Shown here: in pieces, positions 43,698 to 52,349 of the stretch
Position numbering within the stretch: position 1 is the stretch's first letter
How the letters are laid out: each line of letters opens with the position of its first letter
DNA from: VXYK01 sp965221585
Lineage (GTDB): Bacteria > Actinomycetota > Acidimicrobiia > Acidimicrobiales > Aldehydirespiratoraceae
Assembly (NCBI GenBank): GCA_965221585.1
Contig: OZ244898.1
Location: forward strand, 62,001-126,000
DNA: 64,000 bases
Direction of reading: 5' to 3'
Translations under genes and position numbers: made by a program
Notes under the pieces: model-generated
Told to the model about the DNA's origin: nothing
Databases searched by the model: none
What the model saw: only the letters and a program-made list of their open reading frames with translations

Positions 43698-43731
43698 CCA
43701 CCAGAACCCCGGCCCGGTCACAGGAAGGTCG

Positions 43732-44334
43732 ATGCTGATGCAAAACAACGGTCCGCTGCAGCGTCGGGTCGTGGCGGCTTGTCTGCTGACGATCGTCTAC
43801 TCAGCGGGTATCGGTGTGATCCGGTTCGTCGGGTCTGAGGGAGAGCCGGGAAGCCTGCGGATCTCGGTGTCATTGGTTGCACCGTTCGTGGTTGCTGCCC
43901 TGGTGGCGCTGCTGGCTCAGCGCGCGGGTCGGGGCCGTTTCGTCCTGGCGGCCGGTGCAGGCATCATTCCGGCTGCGGTCATCTCCATCGTTTCGCTGCC
44001 GCTGTGGATACCTGCGCTGTTTCTGGCTTTCGCCGGTTGGCGTCAACTGGATCGCACAGAACCAGGTCGTGTGTCCGAGATGGTTTCGAGCGTGCTTGTC
44101 ACCGTTGGAATCTTCGCGGCGATGATCGCCCTGCTGGTTCACAGGGACCCGCTCGAATGGTTGGACGGGACGACCGACCAGTACTCGAACAACACGATCA
44201 CAGCGTCAGAATCGTTGCTGTCGGCCACGATCCTTGGTCTGGTCATCATCGTCGCTCTGCTGGCCGCTCGTCAGCGGTTGGTTGACCCTGGAGGTCCAGA
44301 GGATCCCGGCAGCTCCGAGGACCCCGACAGCTGA
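43732..44334 (+). CDS. Small multi-spanning membrane protein
   Basis: 200 residues with about five hydrophobic segments and an acidic/Pro tail (DPGGPEDPGSSEDPDS). AGGAAGG at 43722-43728 is too close to ATG 43732 and better placed for ATG 43738, so the true start may be two codons later. Not recognised. Eleven bases separate it from the molybdenum protein, suggesting co-transcription. Confidence 0.65.
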   Translation: MLMQNNGPLQRRVVAACLLTIVYSAGIGVIRFVGSEGEPGSLRISVSLVAPFVVAALVALLAQRAGRGRFVLAAGAGIIPAAVISIVSLPLWIPALFLAFAGWRQLDRTEPGRVSEMVSSVLVTVGIFAAMIALLVHRDPLEWLDGTTDQYSNNTITASESLLSATILGLVIIVALLAARQRLVDPGGPEDPGSSEDPDS

Positions 44335-44345
44335 GAGGCCGGACC

Positions 44346-45389
44346 GTGGGCGTGCAGCGAATCCGCCGCCTCAACGGGGCCGCGGAGGCGGTGCTGCGAC
44401 CCTACCGGAGGTTGACTTCGCGGCGGGTCGACATGCTGTTGTTCGTCGCGGTGGTCGTCGCCGCGTTCACCGGTCTGTTGTCGTGGGGTGTGGGCACCGG
44501 CTGGGCACGCTGGGTGACCGTCGTGCACGGCGTGGCGGGTCTGAGTCTGCTGGCGTTGGCGCCTGCCAAGATCAGCGGATCGGTGCGGACCGGGTTGCGC
44601 CGTCGCCGGGCCGGTCGATGGCTCTCAATTCTGCTTGGCCTGCTGGTGACTGCCACGGTCGTGCTCGGAGTACTCCACTCCACCGGCATCTGGTACGGGG
44701 TCGGCTACTGGTCGGCTCTGTGGACCCATGTGCTGGCTGCCGCAGTGCTGGCCGTACTGGTGATCTGGCACATTGTCAGCCGCACGGGCCGCCCGCGGAT
44801 CGCCGACCTCGACCGCCGGGCTGTCGCCGGGGGCGGCGCGGCGCTGGTGGCAGCGGCCGCCGTCTACGGTGTGCAGGAGGTGGCGGTCGGTCAAAACCGG
44901 CGCTTCACCGGTTCGCACGAGATCGCCTCGATGTCGCCATTGCAGATGCCGACGGTGACCTGGCTCAACGACCGAGCGCCCGATGTGGACGCCAGGCGCT
45001 GGGAGCTCACAGTTGCGGACGAACAGGTCTCGATCGAGTCGCTCTGGGACCGCGCTCGGCCGGTTGAGGCCGACCTCGACTGCACCGGCGGCTGGTGGAG
45101 CAGGCAGCGCTGGGACGCCGTGCCGCTTTCGGAGTTGATGGGCGCATTCGATGCGCCCAGCCTGGAGGTCGAATCGTCGACCGGCTACAGCCGCCTGTTC
45201 CCGGCCCGTGACATCGAGAACCTGTATCTGGCGGTCGGATACAGCGGTGAACCGCTGAGTCGGGGCCACGGCGCGCCCGTGCGGCTCGTGGCGCCCGGAC
45301 GGCGCGGTTTCTGGTGGGTCAAATGGGTCAACTCCGTAAGGCCCGTCAGCCGTAGATGGTGGCTCCAGTCGCCCTTCCCGTTGGAGTGA
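44346..45389 (+). CDS. Membrane-anchored sulfite-oxidase-fold molybdenum protein
   Basis: 347 residues. Residues 25-175 form four membrane helices with histidines in VTVVHGVAG, GVLHSTG and LWTHVLAAAVLAVLVIWHIV, as in haem-b-binding cytochrome domains. The C-terminal part is the molybdopterin domain of the sulfite oxidase/YedY family: LDCTGGWWSRQRW with Cys246 as probable Mo ligand, and APVRLVAPGRRGFWWVKWV. It therefore looks like a single-chain fusion of electron-carrying membrane domain and Mo enzyme, where YedY uses a separate YedZ. The substrate is unknown. GTG start. Confidence 0.8.
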   Translation: MGVQRIRRLNGAAEAVLRPYRRLTSRRVDMLLFVAVVVAAFTGLLSWGVGTGWARWVTVVHGVAGLSLLALAPAKISGSVRTGLRRRRAGRWLSILLGLLVTATVVLGVLHSTGIWYGVGYWSALWTHVLAAAVLAVLVIWHIVSRTGRPRIADLDRRAVAGGGAALVAAAAVYGVQEVAVGQNRRFTGSHEIASMSPLQMPTVTWLNDRAPDVDARRWELTVADEQVSIESLWDRARPVEADLDCTGGWWSRQRWDAVPLSELMGAFDAPSLEVESSTGYSRLFPARDIENLYLAVGYSGEPLSRGHGAPVRLVAPGRRGFWWVKWVNSVRPVSRRWWLQSPFPLE

Positions 45390-45401
45390 GCGCGGGATCT
45401 G

Positions 45402-46427
45402 TCAGGCGCTCTCCGCGCCGGCCTGGCTGCCTCGGCGTTGACGCATGCGCTGTTTCATGCGGGCGTGGGCTTGCGGCGTGCCGTCGTGGAAGGTCCCGAA
45501 CAGCTTGTCGATCGGCACGGGACGGTTGCCGTAGTTGCACTCGAAATAGCGGTGGTGCAGATGGTGGAAGTAGTCGGCTCCGGGAGCGGTCCGTCCCTCG
45601 CGCCGGCCGATCTCGAAGCGTTCGAAACCGGAGTGTGAGACCGCCGGAGACACACCGTTGAACAATCCGTTGAGGATCACGATGAAGGGGTGGGCGGGAA
45701 CGACCCACCAGAGCAGAAAGACGCTGAAGTAGATCACATGCTCGAGCGGGTGCATGGAGATGCCGCTCCAGGGTCCGGTGTTGACGTTGCGGTGGTGCAG
45801 GTAGTGGGCGTGGTCATAGAACCAGCGAACATGCAGAAGCCTGTGGTTCAGGTAGAAGTGGGTGACCGACCACAGGAACACACCGATGGTCAGCAACCCC
45901 AGATATGGCCACGTCGAACCCCACTGCACTGAAGCGATCCAGCCGTTGGCGTAGGCCCACATTGTGAGCGACTCGTAGACGGTCCAGATCCCGCAGCCGC
46001 TGACGAGGCTCCAGAACATGTTGTCGCGGGTCTGGTTGGTCCACAGGAATGAGCGGTTGCTGGTGCTGAGCCAGCGCTGGTTGTACTTGTAGCGCTGCTG
46101 CTGCGCCCGTCGGCTGTACAGGAACAGGTGAAGTGACCCTGCTACCAGCGTCAACAGCACCACATTACGCAGGTAGACCTCCAGCATCCAGCGCGGGTGC
46201 AGCGTCTGCATCCGCTGCATCGACGGGGTGAGGTAGTTCCAAACCAGCGCTGCCAGTGCCACCCAGAAGATCCCGTACGGCAGCATTACAGGCGTGAGCA
46301 GGTAGCGCAGCGTCGCGATCGGCCTCGGGGGCCAGTCGAGGATCGGCGAAACCGTGATCGGCACGGTTGGCTCGTAGCCCTTGGCCTCGGGTCCGTGTCT
46401 GTTGATCGTCGAGGACGTGTCCGCCAT
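45402..46427 (-). CDS. Fatty-acid hydroxylase/sterol-desaturase-family membrane protein
   Basis: 341 residues from ATG 46427, supported by AAGGAGA upstream; a longer frame to 46841 overlaps the neighbouring gene and is rejected. Integral-membrane di-iron enzyme: the eight-histidine signature is present as HFYLNHRLLH, HYLHHRN, HPLEH and HHLHHRYF. Four to six membrane helices. Substrates of the family are sterols, sphingolipids, carotenoids and ether lipids. Convergent with the molybdenum gene (12 bases apart). Confidence 0.87.
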   Translation of the reverse strand: MADTSSTINRHGPEAKGYEPTVPITVSPILDWPPRPIATLRYLLTPVMLPYGIFWVALAALVWNYLTPSMQRMQTLHPRWMLEVYLRNVVLLTLVAGSLHLFLYSRRAQQQRYKYNQRWLSTSNRSFLWTNQTRDNMFWSLVSGCGIWTVYESLTMWAYANGWIASVQWGSTWPYLGLLTIGVFLWSVTHFYLNHRLLHVRWFYDHAHYLHHRNVNTGPWSGISMHPLEHVIYFSVFLLWWVVPAHPFIVILNGLFNGVSPAVSHSGFERFEIGRREGRTAPGADYFHHLHHRYFECNYGNRPVPIDKLFGTFHDGTPQAHARMKQRMRQRRGSQAGAESA

Positions 46428-46525
46428 CGGCGTGCGATCTCCTTCGAGTTCTTGCTCTCCGTTACGGGGTGCTCTTAGCCACGGGGCTAGCACCAAATCG
46501 TACACGCAATAGCTGGAGCGGAGGT

Positions 46526-48160
46526 TCAGCCGTATGTGGGAGCAGGGATTGGAGCGATACTGAACTCCATCACGTCGTCGGCCACGGGCTGTCGACCGAT
46601 GAATTTGCGGTCCCTGAGGTAGTTCTGGGTGTTGAGCCAGGGTTCCCGGTCGCCTTGACGGGGGAGCAGATGCATCGCCCGTCTGATGTAACCCGCAGGG
46701 AAGTCGTCGATGAACGGGCGTGGCACCATGTCGTGATCGGTCGGGCGCAGCCGCGGCGTGCACTGTGTGGTTCCCGTCTCGCGCATGTGGTTGAGCAGGC
46801 GGCAGAGGTAGGCGGCGTTCAGGTCGGCACGCAGCGTCCAAGAGGCGTTGACGTATCCGAAAGTCGTCATCAGGTTGGGCACGTCGGAGAAGGCCATGCC
46901 CTTGTAGGTCCAGGTGTCGCCGAGGTTGACGGCCTGACCGTCGACCTCCAGCTCGACCTGGCCCAGCGCAACCAGCTGCAGGCCGGTGGCGGTGATGATG
47001 ATGTCGGCCTCGAGCTCGGTGCCGGACTCTAGGAGGATGCCGTTCTCTGTGAACGTGTCGATCGTGTCGGTCACAACCGAAGCGGAACCGTTGTCGATGA
47101 CCTCGTAGAGGTCGCCGTTGGGAATCAGGCAGAGCCGCTGGTCCCAGGGGTTGTACTCGGGGGTGAAGTGCGTCTCGATGTCGTAGTCGTCTCCCAGTGC
47201 TTCGCGGGCGGCGTCGAGGAGCCGCCCCTTGAGGCGTTCGGGTTCAGTGCGTGACATCCGGTAGACGAGGTGGGTCCGTACGATGTTCTTCCAGCGGGTC
47301 AGCCAATAGGCGACCCGCTTCGGCAGAACCTGTTTGAGCCGTCGGTTTATGGGGTCGATGTCGGGTGCCGGCGCCATGTAGGTCGGCGAGCGCTGCAGCA
47401 TGGTGATGTGGGCGGTGTCGGCGGCCATGGCCGGTACCAGGGTCACCGCGGTTGCGCCCGAGCCGATGACGACTACCCGCTTGTCGGTGTAGTCGAGATC
47501 CTCGGGCCAGGCCTGAGGATGGACGATCTGGCCCTCGAAACGCTCGATGCCGCGAAACTCCGGGGTGAACCCCTGGTCGTACGAGTAGTAGCCCGAGCAC
47601 ATGTCCAGGAAGCTGGCGGTCGTCGTGCTGTGCTCGCCGGTATCGGTGTGTTCGATCTCGACGGTCCATCGCTGCTCGTCGGTCGACCAGGACGCTCGGC
47701 GCACGCGCCGGTTGAAGTGGATGCGGCGACCGAGGTCGTACTCCTCGATCGTCTCCTGGAGGTAGTCGAGGATGGCCGGTCCGTCCGCTATCGATTTTTC
47801 GGCGGTCCACGGTTTGAAGCTGTAGCCGAGGGTGTGCATGTCGCTGTCGGACCGCACGCCGGGATAACGGAACAGGTCCCAGGTACCGCCGATATCGGGG
47901 CGCCCCTCGAGAATCACGAACGTCCGGTCGGGGCATTCCTTCTGCAGGTAGTACCCAGCCCCGATCCCGGAGATCCCCGCACCCACCACAAGAACGTCTG
48001 TGTGGTTGCCGGCGTTGCTTTCGCCGGGCGTAGCCGGAGCCGTGGGAGCGGGAGCCGCGGTGTTCGCACGGGGCGTGGCCGGAGCGTTGCTGTTGCCGGG
48101 CGTAGCCGGAGCCGCGGCAGCCGAAGCTGGGTCGGGGCTGGGGGGAGAACTTTGGTTCAC
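46526..48160 (-). CDS. Flavin-containing (Baeyer-Villiger-type) monooxygenase
   Basis: 544 residues. FAD site GAGISGIGAG (about 60-69), the family motif FEGQIVHPQAWP (FxGxxxHxxxW), the NADPH site VIGSGATAVT, and FRYPGVRSDSDMHTLGY are visible. These enzymes insert oxygen into ketones or oxidise heteroatoms. Unusual is the N-terminal tail of about 55 residues made of Ala/Pro/Thr/Asn repeats (PATPGNSN, PATPGESN). GTG start; CATACT lies seven bases upstream. The next gene upstream, an SDR, is on the same strand with a 27-base gap. Confidence 0.9.
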   Translation of the reverse strand: MNQSSPPSPDPASAAAAPATPGNSNAPATPRANTAAPAPTAPATPGESNAGNHTDVLVVGAGISGIGAGYYLQKECPDRTFVILEGRPDIGGTWDLFRYPGVRSDSDMHTLGYSFKPWTAEKSIADGPAILDYLQETIEEYDLGRRIHFNRRVRRASWSTDEQRWTVEIEHTDTGEHSTTTASFLDMCSGYYSYDQGFTPEFRGIERFEGQIVHPQAWPEDLDYTDKRVVVIGSGATAVTLVPAMAADTAHITMLQRSPTYMAPAPDIDPINRRLKQVLPKRVAYWLTRWKNIVRTHLVYRMSRTEPERLKGRLLDAAREALGDDYDIETHFTPEYNPWDQRLCLIPNGDLYEVIDNGSASVVTDTIDTFTENGILLESGTELEADIIITATGLQLVALGQVELEVDGQAVNLGDTWTYKGMAFSDVPNLMTTFGYVNASWTLRADLNAAYLCRLLNHMRETGTTQCTPRLRPTDHDMVPRPFIDDFPAGYIRRAMHLLPRQGDREPWLNTQNYLRDRKFIGRQPVADDVMEFSIAPIPAPTYG

Positions 48161-48187
48161 GGGGTCAAGTATGGCTGGATGGGTGGG

Positions 48188-48964
48188 TCAGTCCTCGAAG
48201 AGGTGGTAGATGGCGGCTGTGGCGCTGCCCATCATCTCCACTCGGTCCGCGCGTTCGACCGTGGCCACGAACTCCAACCCTTCGTCGCCCAACCAGCGGC
48301 CTCCCGTTCCCAGCGCGTCGAGAGCCGGAGCGACAACCGTGCGAGGATCGACGGGTGGTCCGCCCATGCGATCGTAGTCGGCGCCGCTGGAGCGGAAGGC
48401 CGGGGTGTCCATGCTCGGGGCGACGATCGCCAGAGTGTCTACTCCGGCGCCTTTCAGTTCCCAGCCGATCGCCTCCACGAGGTTGATGGAGAAGGCTTTG
48501 GTTGCGCTGTACAGGCCCACGCAAGCTGTGCCGGCCAAGGCCGATCCCGAACTGGTCGTGACGAATCCCCCTCGGCCACGCTCGGCCATCCCCGGCAACG
48601 CCCATGCAGCCAGGTCAACGGTCGCCCGGCAGTTGACGTCGAGGGTCTTGCGGCGCATCTCCGCGTCCATGTCGAGAAAGGGGCGGACATAGGAGACTCC
48701 TGCGTTCGCCACGGCGATGCCGATTTCGAGTCCGGCGGTCTGCTCGGTGAGCACCTCGACCCAGCCGGGATCGCCGACATCGGTGATCACCGTGCGTGTA
48801 TCACCAGCGAGACCAGCGGCGACATCGACCACTGCCGGTGAGATGTCGACCATCACGACCCCGACGCCCCTGGATATCAGCTCCTCGGTGAACGCCAGTC
48901 CAACCCCGGCGCCGGCGCCCGTCACCACTCCCCACGGCCCGTACTTCTCAGCAAAGTCTGTCAT
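48188..48964 (-). CDS. Short-chain dehydrogenase/reductase
   Basis: 258 residues from ATG 48964 (MTDFAEKYGPWG); the 18 codons above it are not family-like. Rossmann NAD(P) site TGAGAGVGLAF, NAG in VANAGVSY, the catalytic Ser in SSGSALAG and YSATK. Oxidoreductase of alcohol/ketone type. It may act in the same pathway as the monooxygenase downstream. CAAGGT six bases before the ATG may be its -10 box. Confidence 0.87.
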   Translation of the reverse strand: MTDFAEKYGPWGVVTGAGAGVGLAFTEELISRGVGVVMVDISPAVVDVAAGLAGDTRTVITDVGDPGWVEVLTEQTAGLEIGIAVANAGVSYVRPFLDMDAEMRRKTLDVNCRATVDLAAWALPGMAERGRGGFVTTSSGSALAGTACVGLYSATKAFSINLVEAIGWELKGAGVDTLAIVAPSMDTPAFRSSGADYDRMGGPPVDPRTVVAPALDALGTGGRWLGDEGLEFVATVERADRVEMMGSATAAIYHLFED

Positions 48965-49024
48965 CCCACAACCTTGCCAGAGCCCGGGTCGATCCGTCGA
49001 AACGGACAGCAGCAGCACCGGCGC

Positions 49025-49429
49025 TCACGGCCAACTGCGCCATGTGTTGACATCGAGGGCGATGACCGGACCGGGCGGCCGGGCGGAGCGGTACTGCGGG
49101 TACTTGGCAGCGAGCAGGTCCAATGCCTGCTCTCGCTCGGTTCCGCTGCTGAGCACTCGTGCGCTGCAGTCGAGCCGTATCCACCAGAGCTCAGACCAGT
49201 CGTCGTCATAGCAGTCCACCAGGAGGCAGGCCTTCGGATCGGCGGCCAGGTTGTCCAACCGCCGCAGCGCCAGAGTGGACTTCGGTTTGGAATCAACGGC
49301 CGAATACGCCACCTCGCCTTCGAGCACGAAGCAACACGGTACGGCGTGGGGTTGCCCTTGGGCCGTTGTCGTGCTCAATACCCCTGACCGGGCTTCTGAG
49401 ACCCGTTGCCGCATCTCCGCTGAATCCAC
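49025..49429 (-). CDS. PPOX-class (F420/FMN split-barrel) protein
   Basis: 134 residues. Pyridoxamine-phosphate-oxidase-like split barrel of the actinobacterial type often linked to F420: GVLSTTTAQGQPHAVPCCFVLEG at the start of the barrel, WWIRLDCSARV in the middle and WRSWP at the end. Binds a flavin or deazaflavin; the substrate is unknown. GTG start behind a TAGGGT box. Confidence 0.8.
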   Translation of the reverse strand: MDSAEMRQRVSEARSGVLSTTTAQGQPHAVPCCFVLEGEVAYSAVDSKPKSTLALRRLDNLAADPKACLLVDCYDDDWSELWWIRLDCSARVLSSGTEREQALDLLAAKYPQYRSARPPGPVIALDVNTWRSWP

Positions 49430-49435
49430 CCCCCA

Positions 49436-49441
49436 ACCCTA
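49436..49441 (-). promoter_or_regulatory. -10 box of the PPOX gene
   Basis: TAGGGT (reading 49441 to 49436) ends six bases before GTG 49429; leaderless arrangement. Confidence 0.5.
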
Positions 49442-49480
49442 CGGACCTGACGGAAGCGCGGACCAGCACTTCGTATCGGT

Positions 49481-50161
49481 TCAGCCGCCGAGGATGCGGT
49501 AACTGTCGTCGAGAACGATGCGGATGGAGGCGTACAGGCCTACCAGCGGGCACAGAACCCAAGGGGCGTTGGTACCCCAGATCATGATGTAGAGCTCGCT
49601 CTTTGGGATCTTTCGATGCCGTTTAGCGATGAAGAAGCTCATCCAATAGGCAGACGTTGCATACGTCCATTGCCAGAACATCATGATCCCGAGGATTCCT
49701 GCCGTAACGGGCGATAAGAACTCGGTGGCGAAGGCTGCGTAGAGGATGACCGTGGGTACGGCCGTGACGAAGCCGTTGGCGACGTCCACGTTGAACCCGT
49801 AGGTGCGACGATCAGCGAACGAACCGTCGGACAAGGAGTATGTCGCCCATACGTCGGCCCACACCGTCGGTGAGAATGCGGCTTTCAGCGGAACCTTCGA
49901 GGTCAGAAACTCCTTTGCCGGGCTGCAGCCGGTCTCTTGTCGTCTCTCCCGCCAATAGGCGTTGCGAGTCTCGATGTAGTCCCGCTTGAAGAAGAGGCAC
50001 ATCTCCCAGTAGCAGATCAAGAGGTTGGTCGAAAGGAACAGGGCCAGGACCAGGTATATGACCCCAATATCGGGGTGCCAGTACTGGCGATACGCGATAC
50101 CCAGGGCCGCGAGCAGCGCAATCTTCAGTACCGCCAACAGCCCTGCCGGCAACGTCGCCAT
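49481..50161 (-). CDS. Unknown integral membrane protein
   Basis: 226 residues from ATG 50161, supported by TATCGT seven bases upstream. About six hydrophobic segments (for example LAVLKIALLAALGIAY and GFVTAVPTVILYAAF), with the charged stretch RDYIETRNAYWRERRQ between the first pair. The arrangement DGSFADRRTYGFNVDVANG recalls EBP-like lipid enzymes only loosely. No function is assigned. Confidence 0.65.
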   Translation of the reverse strand: MATLPAGLLAVLKIALLAALGIAYRQYWHPDIGVIYLVLALFLSTNLLICYWEMCLFFKRDYIETRNAYWRERRQETGCSPAKEFLTSKVPLKAAFSPTVWADVWATYSLSDGSFADRRTYGFNVDVANGFVTAVPTVILYAAFATEFLSPVTAGILGIMMFWQWTYATSAYWMSFFIAKRHRKIPKSELYIMIWGTNAPWVLCPLVGLYASIRIVLDDSYRILGG

Positions 50162-50168
50162 GCCGGCG

Positions 50169-50174
50169 ACGATA
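50169..50174 (-). promoter_or_regulatory. -10 box of the unknown membrane protein gene
   Basis: TATCGT (50174 to 50169) ends seven bases before ATG 50161. Confidence 0.4.
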
Positions 50175-50230
50175 CCCACCGGCCGCGTCGGCGACAACGA
50201 ACCGGCACCCGACACGCCACGGTCACGTTG

Positions 50231-50304
50231 TCGGGCAGGCGGGATTTGAACCCACGACCTCCTCGTCCCGAACGAGGCGCGCTACCAACCTGCGCCACTG
50301 CCCG
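50231..50304 (-). tRNA. tRNA-Pro (anticodon CGG)
   Basis: 74 bases. Acceptor stem CGGGCAG pairs with CTGCCCG, discriminator A. D-arm region GCGCAGGTTGGTAGCGCGC, anticodon stem CCTCG/CGAGG with loop TTCGGGA (anticodon CGG at 50270-50268), and T-arm with GGTTCAAATCC are all present. The 3' CCA is not encoded (CAA follows), so CCA must be added afterwards. Confidence 0.97.
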
Positions 50305-50322
50305 TGTTGCAGAAATGCGAGT

Positions 50323-50703
50323 TTATCGGCTCCCGGTGTGCACCGTGAGTGCTTTGTTGATGGTCCGCAGGGTGTTGAAGGCATTGAGCGGCTTCACCAG
50401 CCACCCGTCGGCCGAGGCCTGCTTGGCCAGGAACGTGTCGGCCTCACGATCGAGCAGCAGATAGACGACGCTCGGTTCGAGACGGCCCGCCTCCTCCTCC
50501 TGGCGAACCGCCAGACAGGCAGCTACTCCCCCCATGTTGCCGATCTGAATATCGAGCAGCACAAGGTCGGGGTTGAGCTCGGCCACGGCAGGAACGACAT
50601 CGGCACCGCGCCATACCCGGTGGATCAGATGCGCTCCGCCCACCGCAGCTTCGATGTCGTCAACCAGCCAGTCGGCGTCGGTTGCGAGAAGGATGTCGGA
50701 CAC
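50323..50703 (-). CDS. Response-regulator receiver-like protein
   Basis: 126 residues from GTG 50703 behind TACGAT; the frame to 50760 adds Arg/Pro-rich codons with no family likeness. Single receiver domain: acidic residues TDAD near the start, phospho-acceptor Asp in PDLVLLDIQIGN, and Lys in GWLVKPLNAF. The residue usually Thr/Ser is replaced in VVYLLLDREAD, so switching may be altered. No output domain. Divergent from the STAS gene. Confidence 0.75.
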   Translation of the reverse strand: MSDILLATDADWLVDDIEAAVGGAHLIHRVWRGADVVPAVAELNPDLVLLDIQIGNMGGVAACLAVRQEEEAGRLEPSVVYLLLDREADTFLAKQASADGWLVKPLNAFNTLRTINKALTVHTGSR

Positions 50704-50710
50704 ACGCCGA

Positions 50711-50716
50711 ATCGTA
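50711..50716 (-). promoter_or_regulatory. -10 box of the receiver-like gene
   Basis: TACGAT (50716 to 50711) ends seven bases before GTG 50703. Confidence 0.45.
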
Positions 50717-50795
50717 CACGGCGTCGGCCGTGGCCGGGACCTCGGCGGGCGGGCCGGCACACGGGGATGCTGGCACGACCGCGCCGCGAAGGGAG

Positions 50796-50801
50796 TAGTA
50801 T
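50796..50801 (+). promoter_or_regulatory. -10 box of the STAS gene
   Basis: TAGTAT ends six bases before GTG 50808. Confidence 0.5.
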
Positions 50802-50807
50802 TCCCTT

Positions 50808-51161
50808 GTGCTTGAGATCTCAGCCGGCCGCGTGGTCGACGGAAACTATGTTGTTCTGCGACCGGAGGGAGAACTGGACGCTTACTCGGTTGCGCAGTTT
50901 CGGGAGGCGTTTTCCCAGGTGTCTGAAGAGCAGCGGCTGCTGGTCGACCTGTCGGGCGTGCTGTTCATGGACTCAGCGGGTCTCGGAGCCTTGATAGGAG
51001 GCATCCGCAAGGTTCGCGACAACGAGGGCCGGATATCGGTCTTCAGTGACCGTGCACCGATTTCCCGTCTGCTCCACACGACGGGGTTCGACCGGATCGT
51101 GGCGGTGAAAGAAGACCGGCTCGAAGCCATAGCTGCCCTGGATGAACCCCCTGCCGGCTGA
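50808..51161 (+). CDS. STAS-domain anti-sigma-factor antagonist
   Basis: 117 residues, a single STAS domain of the SpoIIAA/RsbV kind: VVLRPEGELDAYSVAQFR at the start, VDLSGVLFMDSAGLGALIGG with the Ser normally phosphorylated by an anti-sigma kinase, and LLHTTGFDRIV. Would bind an anti-sigma factor and release a sigma factor; neither is in the window. GTG start. Confidence 0.87.
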   Translation: MLEISAGRVVDGNYVVLRPEGELDAYSVAQFREAFSQVSEEQRLLVDLSGVLFMDSAGLGALIGGIRKVRDNEGRISVFSDRAPISRLLHTTGFDRIVAVKEDRLEAIAALDEPPAG

Positions 51162-51221
51162 TTCAGGGTCTTCTCAGGATGCTGGTTCCGGGACACTTCG
51201 GGCTGCGGGTTCTCGGGCTTC

Positions 51222-52334
51222 TCAGCGAGCGTCCTGAACGAGCAACTCGGCGATCCGGCTGAGCATGGGGATGTCGTGGACGTCGCTGGGCATCAACGGG
51301 ACCGTGGTCAGAGCCGCGTCGGGCGCATGTGCCATCAGTTGGGCGATCCGGTCTTCGTCGCCTGCAGCGGCGCTGACATGGTCGAGGAGCGCCTGTGCCG
51401 CGCCGGCCAGAGGGCCTAGGCCCAGTCGGGCTTCAAGTTGCTCCGCCTCGACGGCTGATGTCGACATCGCCGCGAGGATGCGATTGACCACGACGGCATG
51501 GACCGAGAGATTGGCGTCGGCCAGCCTGTTCAGGAAATAGAGCGCCTCGGTGATCGTGTCGTTGCGGGGGGAGGCGACCAGTACGAAGGCGGTGTCGTCG
51601 GATGCCAGCAGGGCCAGGGTCTCATCGGCCCGTTGTTTGAAGCCCTCCTCCATCCCTTGGAAGGTCTGGAAGAACTCGATGGCGTCGTCGACCACCTCTG
51701 CGCCGACGACGCGTGACAGGCGGCGCACCACACCGCCTGCCGCTCTGTTGACTGCCCGCAGAACCCCGGGACGAGGTGAGATAAGCAACTTGTAGATGGT
51801 GTTGTCGAGCAGCCGGGCGAGCAGTTTCGGGGCCTCGAAGAAGGCTAGAGCGTCTCGGGTCGGCGGGGTGTCGACCACCACAAGGTCCCATTCGCCCGAG
51901 AAGTGCAGTTCGTTGAGCTTCTCGACAGCCATGTAGTCCTGGGTGCCTGGAAGTTCGGTCGAGACGTTCACGTAGAAGCGATTGCTGAATATGCGTCCGA
52001 TCTGGTCGCTGCTGGTGGCGTGTCTTTTGACGACATCATCGAAAGTCGCCTTGCTGTCGAGCATCATGGCGCCGACAACTCCCGGCCAGGCCCCGTCGAT
52101 CTCGGTCGGGGTGTTGCCGAGATGGTCGATGCCGAGGGCGTCGGCGAGCCGTTTGGCCGGGTCGATCGTGACGACCACAGCCCGTCGTCCCCGTTGGGCT
52201 GCAGCAACGGCCGTGGCTGCTGCCATCGTGGTCTTGCCGACACCGCCGGTTCCGCAGGCGACGATCACCTGCTTGCGGGCGACGAGATCGGCGTAACTGT
52301 CCGCCGAGGTGCTGTGCATCGGTTGACTGTTCAT
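51222..52334 (-). CDS. ArsA/GET3-family ATPase, second of a pair
   Basis: 370 residues. Deviant Walker A GTGGVGKTTMAAA, DPAKRLADALG and VVVDTPPTRDALAF are the nucleotide-binding motifs. In mycobacteria a pair of such ATPases lies beside whiB4 (Rv3679-Rv3680), and the same grouping is seen here. It lies 15 bases behind the other ArsA gene and is co-transcribed with it. No arsenic genes are near, so an arsenite role is unlikely. Confidence 0.88.
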   Translation of the reverse strand: MNSQPMHSTSADSYADLVARKQVIVACGTGGVGKTTMAAATAVAAAQRGRRAVVVTIDPAKRLADALGIDHLGNTPTEIDGAWPGVVGAMMLDSKATFDDVVKRHATSSDQIGRIFSNRFYVNVSTELPGTQDYMAVEKLNELHFSGEWDLVVVDTPPTRDALAFFEAPKLLARLLDNTIYKLLISPRPGVLRAVNRAAGGVVRRLSRVVGAEVVDDAIEFFQTFQGMEEGFKQRADETLALLASDDTAFVLVASPRNDTITEALYFLNRLADANLSVHAVVVNRILAAMSTSAVEAEQLEARLGLGPLAGAAQALLDHVSAAAGDEDRIAQLMAHAPDAALTTVPLMPSDVHDIPMLSRIAELLVQDAR

Positions 52335-52349
52335 CAGCGGGTCCGCATT

